Positions 59,837 to 64,000 of a stretch of DNA of 64,000 nucleotides are shown here, piece after piece. Both the position numbers and the translations under genes were made by a program. Below the pieces are notes generated by a model, which saw nothing but the letters and a program-made list of their open reading frames with translations, was not told the origin of the DNA and did no database searches. The first letter of the stretch is position 1, and each line of letters opens with the position of its first letter. This stretch comes from UBA1369 sp964571725 (GTDB lineage Bacteria; Patescibacteriota; Gracilibacteria; UBA1369): NCBI GenBank assembly GCA_964571725.1, contig CAZNDB010000002.1, forward strand, positions 316,278-380,277. Direction: 5' to 3'.

Positions 59837-60113
59837 GGTTGGAGATAACGACGATTTTTTTCCTGCCGGTAAAGCCGGAGATTATTTTCAGGCGGGATTT
59901 TGGCAGATCAAGAATTTCCGCCAAATAGCTGATCAATTCTTCATTCACACGGCCTTTTTCGGGAACCCCGACAATTTTAACTTTAATGAGAATATTATTG
60001 TCCGGGTCGTGGTCTACTTTTATTAACTGGTTATTACTGCTTTTAGGGGTGACCTGGACGGTAATTCTGTTTTCGGCTTTTGAGGCCAGCAGTTTTTTAA
60101 GTTGTGGCAGCAT
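59826..60113 (-). CDS. DUF167 (YggU-family) protein
   Basis: A 95-residue protein of the YggU/DUF167 family. The conserved core ITVQVTPKSSNNQL (18-31), then VPEKGRVNEELISYLAEILDLPKSRLKIISGFTGRKKIVVI, is present almost in full. The family is a small alpha/beta fold of unknown function found in all domains of life. It overlaps both neighbours: 17 bases with the P-type ATPase upstream and 11 bases with rsmA downstream, so all three are translated together. Confidence 0.92.
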   Translation of the reverse strand: MLPQLKKLLASKAENRITVQVTPKSSNNQLIKVDHDPDNNILIKVKIVGVPEKGRVNEELISYLAEILDLPKSRLKIISGFTGRKKIVVISNHAL

Positions 60114-62934
60114 TCAGGTTTTGATCAATTTTCTTTCTTTTGAAGAATTTGGCTATTTCGGTAATTACGGTTAACAGAAGGCAACCGGCCACGGCGGCCA
60201 GCCAGTCATAAAGATTCAGGGAACTGGTATGGAAGACGTTTTGTAGCAAAGGGATTTCGACGATGGCCACCGCTATAAGGGTTGAAGACAGGTTAGCCCA
60301 GATCAGTTTCATGTTTCCGAAAGGGTTGGATTTGAAGATGGACAGGTTTTCAGTTTTGGCGTTAAACGAATTGGTTACCTGCAGCAGTACCATGGACACG
60401 AAAGTGATGCTTCCGCAGGCTGCCAGTAATTCAGTTTCGATGGGTAACCCGTAAGTCCATCCCGAGGTTATCAGTTTATAAAAGTATAAACCGATGGTTA
60501 TGGTACCGATAATTGATCCAATGGTCAGTATTTTTTTTATGAAGGCCGTATTCATGATTTTTTCATGCGTGTTGCGGGGCGGTAGTTTCATGATGTTTTT
60601 TTCCGCCGGTTCGACACCCAGCGCCAGGGCTGGAAAAAGATCGGTCACAAAGTTGATGGTTAGCAACAGAACCGCGGTTAGAGGGGATTCCAGTCCGATC
60701 AATAAACTGATAAAAATTGTGAATATTTCGCCGATATTGGAAGAGAAGATATAGAAAATGAATTTTTTAAGATTGGCGAAGATGACGCGTCCTTCCTTGA
60801 TGGCGGTGACGATGGTGCTGAAACTGTCGTCCATCAGAACCATATTGGCGGCTTCCTTGGAAACGTCGGAACCGGTAATGCCCATAGCTACCCCGATGTC
60901 AGCTCTTTTCAGAGCCGGAGCGTCGTTTACGCCGTCGCCGGTGACGGCTACCACTTCGTTGTTTTCTTTGAGCAGTGAGACCAGTCGCAGTTTATGTTCG
61001 GGACGGGTGCGTGAAAAAATAATATCCAGAGCGGTGTTTTGGAATTTTTGTTTAATTTCTTCGTCGTGCAGTTGGTCCAGCTGATCACCCGTGATTATCT
61101 CGTAGACCCGTTCATCGCTGATCATGCCGATTTTTTTGGCGATGGCCGCGGTGGTGAATCCGTGGTCGCCGGTAACGATATAACTTCTGATGCCGGCGAT
61201 TTTGGTCAGTTTGACGGCCTCTTTTACTTCCTCGCGCGGGGGATCGGACAGTCCGGCCAGTCCCAAAAAGATCAGTTTTCTTTCCACCAGAGCCAGTTTT
61301 TCTTCAAAGGACTTCAATTGCAGGATCTCGTTTATTTCGTAGGAGGAGATTTCCTTATAAGCCAGACCGATCGTGCGCAGGGCGTCCTCGTTGAATTTTT
61401 CATTGTTTTGGAGCAGTTCTTCTTTAATGCTCTTGGTCAAAATGGTCAATTTTCCTCCGTGCATTCTCTGATCGGAGGCCTGAATGACATTTTCCGGTGC
61501 TCCCTTGCTGAAGGCATAGTATTTATTGTGTTTTTTATCGAAAAAGACTTTGGACATCATTTTGCGTTCCGAATCGAAAGGCAGTTCCATGATCATTTCA
61601 AGGTTTTCACGGACTTCCGCGTCCAGACGGGAGGATAGTTTTCTGGCCATGGATAAAAGCCCGCCCTCGGTTGGATCGCCGATAATGGAGTATTTATTGT
61701 CTTTCAGGATAATGCTGGAGTTGTTGCACAATTCGGCGCACAAAGAAAACCATTTGAGCGACTGGCTGACGGCATGATTGGCCTTGATGAACTCGGGAGT
61801 CAGTTTTTCATGTTCCAGATCCAGAACTTCGTTTTTAGCCGTATATATTTTAAATTTGCCGATTGGTGCGTAGCCGGTTCCCTGAAAATTGATGTAAAAG
61901 TCGTCTAGCAGCGCTTCAGTGACGGTCATTTCGTTTTTAGTCAGCGTACCGGTTTTATCCGTAAGAATGACGGTGGTGGCTCCCAGCGTTTCCACTGAGG
62001 ACAATTGTCTGATAATGGCTTTCTTTTTGGATAATCTTTGAACGCCCAGGGCCAGGGCGATGGTAATGACGGCGGGAAGTCCTTCGGGAACGGCTGCGAC
62101 GGCTATGGAGGCGGCAAACAGGATGTTGTCCAGAATGTTTCTGTTGTGGAAGATCAGTTCAAACAGGAAAATTATGGCGGTGACAATCAAGGTGACCTGT
62201 GCGGCGAAAATGCCGATTTTGTGAATCTCTTTTTCCAGCGGAGTCTGGTCTTTTTTGGTGTCCTGGGTGAGATTGGCTATTTTACCGAATTCGCTTTCCA
62301 TGCCGGTTTTGATAACCAGGGCTTTGGCGTTGCCCCTGGCTACTATAGTGCCGGTAAAAACCATATTTTCCACCGAACTCAGGTTGCCTTTTTCCCGTGT
62401 GTTGAAAGCCATTTTTCCAACGGGTGCCGATTCTCCGGTCAGAATTGCTTCGGAGCTTTGCAGCTCATTGGACTCAAAAATAATGGAATCAGCCGGTATG
62501 GTGTCTCCTTCGTTAATAATAATCACGTCTCCCGGTACGATGTCCGCGGTGTCGATTAGTATTTGCTGACGGTTACGGAAAACCCGCGCTTGAGGGGAAA
62601 CCAGTTGTTTCAGGGCCTCAACCGCCTTTTCAGCCTTATATTTCTGAATGAATCCGATGCCGCCGTTTAACAATAAAACCGTCAGAATCAACAGCGCGTC
62701 CGTGGAATCACCGGAAAAATAGGCGATTAGACAGGCGATCAGCAACAAGATGGTCATCGGATCGCGGTATTCGTCCAGAAATCGTAAAATCAACGGCCGT
62801 TGTTTTTTTACGGTAAGCTGGTTGCGGCCGTATTTTTTCAGACGGAAAGCTGCTTCATTCGAATCCAGTCCGTTTTCACTGCTGTCGAAGGTTTCAAAAA
62901 TATTTTGATAGGCGTATTGGTTTTTCTCTTTCAT
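60097..62934 (-). CDS. Ca2+-type P-type ATPase (type II)
   Basis: A 945-residue cation pump. It has the actuator motif LTGES, the phosphorylation motif DKTGTLTKNEMTV, KGAPE in the nucleotide domain and TGDGVNDAPALKRADIG in the P domain. Ten membrane helices are predicted. Ion-site residues match SERCA-type calcium pumps: VPEGLPAV in TM4, SSNIGEIF in TM5 and NFVTDLFPALALG in TM6, with the Glu, Asn, Thr and Asp ligands kept. Calcium export is therefore likely, though manganese cannot be excluded. The frame is open to 62982, overlapping trmD; the ATG at 62934 leaves a 23-base gap and begins at the normal N-terminal domain. Confidence 0.93.
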   Translation of the reverse strand: MKEKNQYAYQNIFETFDSSENGLDSNEAAFRLKKYGRNQLTVKKQRPLILRFLDEYRDPMTILLLIACLIAYFSGDSTDALLILTVLLLNGGIGFIQKYKAEKAVEALKQLVSPQARVFRNRQQILIDTADIVPGDVIIINEGDTIPADSIIFESNELQSSEAILTGESAPVGKMAFNTREKGNLSSVENMVFTGTIVARGNAKALVIKTGMESEFGKIANLTQDTKKDQTPLEKEIHKIGIFAAQVTLIVTAIIFLFELIFHNRNILDNILFAASIAVAAVPEGLPAVITIALALGVQRLSKKKAIIRQLSSVETLGATTVILTDKTGTLTKNEMTVTEALLDDFYINFQGTGYAPIGKFKIYTAKNEVLDLEHEKLTPEFIKANHAVSQSLKWFSLCAELCNNSSIILKDNKYSIIGDPTEGGLLSMARKLSSRLDAEVRENLEMIMELPFDSERKMMSKVFFDKKHNKYYAFSKGAPENVIQASDQRMHGGKLTILTKSIKEELLQNNEKFNEDALRTIGLAYKEISSYEINEILQLKSFEEKLALVERKLIFLGLAGLSDPPREEVKEAVKLTKIAGIRSYIVTGDHGFTTAAIAKKIGMISDERVYEIITGDQLDQLHDEEIKQKFQNTALDIIFSRTRPEHKLRLVSLLKENNEVVAVTGDGVNDAPALKRADIGVAMGITGSDVSKEAANMVLMDDSFSTIVTAIKEGRVIFANLKKFIFYIFSSNIGEIFTIFISLLIGLESPLTAVLLLTINFVTDLFPALALGVEPAEKNIMKLPPRNTHEKIMNTAFIKKILTIGSIIGTITIGLYFYKLITSGWTYGLPIETELLAACGSITFVSMVLLQVTNSFNAKTENLSIFKSNPFGNMKLIWANLSSTLIAVAIVEIPLLQNVFHTSSLNLYDWLAAVAGCLLLTVITEIAKFFKRKKIDQNLNAATT

Positions 62935-62957
62935 GTTGAATAATAGTTTTTTTAGAT

Positions 62958-63644
62958 TTAGGTTAAGTGTTCCCGTCTCCATTGGCTGATTTTGGCGTGA
63001 TGACCGCTCAGTAAAACCGGAGGGACTTCTTTGTTTTTAAAGACGCGGGGTTTGGTGTAGTGCGGATATTCTTTTTTCCCGCTGAGTTTACGGGAAAAAG
63101 TGTCTTCCTGATGGGAATTCTCATCTCCCAGCAGTCCGGGTAAAAATCTTGATACTGCGTCAATCAGAACCATGGCCGGCAGTTCACCGCCGGTCAGCAC
63201 GTATTTACCGATGGAAATTTCACGGTCCACGCAGAGATCGATTACCCGCTGGTCTATTCCCTCATATCGGCCGCAGATCAGGATTATTCCGGACTGCTTG
63301 TTCCGGCCCGGTTTGAGGTTTTGCAGGTCGGCGGCCAGTTTACGGGTCTTGGTGTGGGTCAGTATTTCTCCCTTGGGGCTGAGATATATAACCGGGCCGG
63401 CGTTTTTTTTGCGCAGAGTTTTGACGGCATCGTAGAGAGGCTGAGGCGTCATAACCATACCGGCTCCGCCGCCAAACGGGATATCGTCAACTTTTCCCCA
63501 TTTGTCGGCGGTGTAATCGCGCAGGTTGTGCACGTGAATTTCGATGATTTTTTTCTCCAGTCCTTTTCTGATCATGCCCTCGCGGAAATAGGATTCGAAA
63601 ATCTGGGGAAAAATCGTAATGATATCGAAACGGATCGCTTTCAT
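62958..63644 (-). CDS. trmD: tRNA (guanine37-N1)-methyltransferase
   Basis: A 228-residue SPOUT methyltransferase that makes m1G37 in tRNAs reading CNN-type codons, preventing +1 frameshifts. It shows IITIFPQIFESYF (7-19), PFGGGAGMVMTPQPLYDA and the SAM trefoil-knot motifs IYLSPKGE and ICGRYEGIDQRVIDL. The conserved ISIGKYVLTGGELPAMVLIDA follows. The tRNA-Arg(GCG) in this window has G37 and could be a substrate. It heads the minus-strand group with the P-type ATPase, DUF167 and rsmA, not the usual rpsP-rimM-trmD-rplS operon. Confidence 0.96.
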   Translation of the reverse strand: MKAIRFDIITIFPQIFESYFREGMIRKGLEKKIIEIHVHNLRDYTADKWGKVDDIPFGGGAGMVMTPQPLYDAVKTLRKKNAGPVIYLSPKGEILTHTKTRKLAADLQNLKPGRNKQSGIILICGRYEGIDQRVIDLCVDREISIGKYVLTGGELPAMVLIDAVSRFLPGLLGDENSHQEDTFSRKLSGKKEYPHYTKPRVFKNKEVPPVLLSGHHAKISQWRREHLT

Positions 63645-63698
63645 AAGTGAATATTTTTACCTTTATGTTATACAGCAAAGCCTGCTTTATGGAAATTT

Positions 63699-63729
63699 AA
63701 AAAACTCCGCCGGAAGGGCGGAGTTTTTG
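63699..63729. terminator. Bidirectional terminator after rpsI
   Basis: ACTCCGCC (63704-63711) pairs with GGCGGAGT (63717-63724) around GGAAG. It is flanked by a run of A on one side and T on the other, so it can end the rpsI transcript on the minus strand. Confidence 0.88.
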
Positions 63730-63741
63730 ATTGCGGAGTGA

Positions 63742-64000
63742 TTAACGTTTGCTGAACTGCGGTGCTCGTCTGGCTTTCTTGAGACCAGGTTTCTTTCTTT
63801 CCTTTTTTCTGGCATCTCTGGTCAGGAATCCCGCTTTTTTAAGGGTGATGCGGAGAGCTTCATCGTATTTTAAAAGTGCTCTGGCAATGGCATGGCGGAT
63901 GGCTTCTGCCTGGGAAACAACTCCACCTCCATCGACCTTTACGGTGATATCGAACTTCTTGGTCAGGGCAACCAGTCTCAGCGGTGCGTTCAAGACGGGA
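63742..64000 (-). CDS. rpsI: Ribosomal protein S9, C-terminal part
   Basis: The final 86 or so codons of S9; the gene continues past the right edge of the window, so its start is missing. A TTG at 63993 is not the real start. Conserved S9 elements are visible: KFDITVKVDGGGVVSQAEAIRHAIARALL, LKKAGFLTRDARKKERKKPGLKKARRAPQFSKR. The C-terminal SKR tail, which reaches into the ribosomal P site near tRNA, is intact. rplM would normally lie upstream, outside the window. Confidence 0.95.
   Translation of the reverse strand, partial: PVLNAPLRLVALTKKFDITVKVDGGGVVSQAEAIRHAIARALLKYDEALRITLKKAGFLTRDARKKERKKPGLKKARRAPQFSKR

Overview
The window looks like a chromosomal piece from a small-genome bacterium, most likely a member of the Candidate Phyla Radiation (Patescibacteria). 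This is inference from several observations. Transketolase is split into separate N and C subunits. S-layer-homology proteins and lipoproteins are abundant. There is a DUF4112 protein, and many predicted proteins cannot be recognised. Most genes have AT-rich starts with a -10 box close to the ATG and no Shine-Dalgarno sequence. A group I intron interrupts a tRNA gene. UGA is an ordinary stop codon (uvrB, hrpA and the RelE-type toxin end with it), which argues against the recoded Gracilibacteria/Absconditabacteria. No rRNA operon is present, so the lineage cannot be fixed.

Layout. 1-1.75 kb: an ArsR-type repressor with an operator-like palindrome, a small thioredoxin-like protein and an ArsP-type permease. 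1.78-2.55 kb: a Phd/RelE-type toxin-antitoxin pair between two 50-bp imperfect direct repeats. 2.7-4.9 kb: two coupled genes of unknown function. 4.9-5.2 kb: tRNA-Thr(GGU) interrupted by a 208-nt group I intron. 5.4-7.5 kb: an ECF sigma factor, a coupled membrane protein and an exported protein. 7.6-10 kb: a lamin-tail/cohesin/FN3/dockerin-like exported protein followed by a membrane-anchored cohesin-like protein. 10-12.6 kb: ribosomal protein L33, a DUF3352-like lipoprotein and an unknown gene. 12.7-17.9 kb: a MacA/MacB-type export operon with two permeases. 18-23.4 kb: class B penicillin-binding protein, M16 peptidase, PyrD and Ndk.

23.4-24.1 kb holds an orphan GC-rich gene with a consensus promoter and a strong Shine-Dalgarno. 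24.1-32.2 kb has an HI0933-type flavoprotein, split transketolase, signal peptidase I, DUF192, RpiB, Rpe, tRNA-Arg(GCG) and an MsbA-type ABC exporter. 32.2-35.5 kb has a PEBP lipoprotein, DUF4112, an unknown gene and an Ig-like/SLH surface protein. 35.5-40.2 kb is a second GC-rich island. It encodes a 1276-residue cysteine-rich MopE-type repeat lipoprotein, preceded by a coupled 32-codon reading frame. 40.2-52.6 kb has UvrB, an unknown protein, LemA/DUF2207, an exported protein, an exonuclease-DinG helicase and a DUF3352-like/SLH protein. 52.7-64 kb has an unknown pair (49 and 465 residues), a eukaryote-type hexokinase, HrpA, RsmA, DUF167, a Ca2+-type P-ATPase, TrmD and the C-terminal part of ribosomal protein S9.

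How it fits together. Hexokinase, transketolase, RpiB and Rpe point to sugar phosphorylation and the non-oxidative pentose phosphate branch. Rps9, L33, TrmD, RsmA, HrpA and two tRNAs are translation housekeeping. Signal peptidase, PBP, exporters and the exported repeat proteins build the envelope. The most unusual items are the tRNA-Thr group I intron, the two GC-rich islands with a different start-site style, the cohesin/dockerin-like pair, the eukaryote-type hexokinase, and a PyrD with a class-2-like N-terminus but a cysteine at the catalytic-base position.
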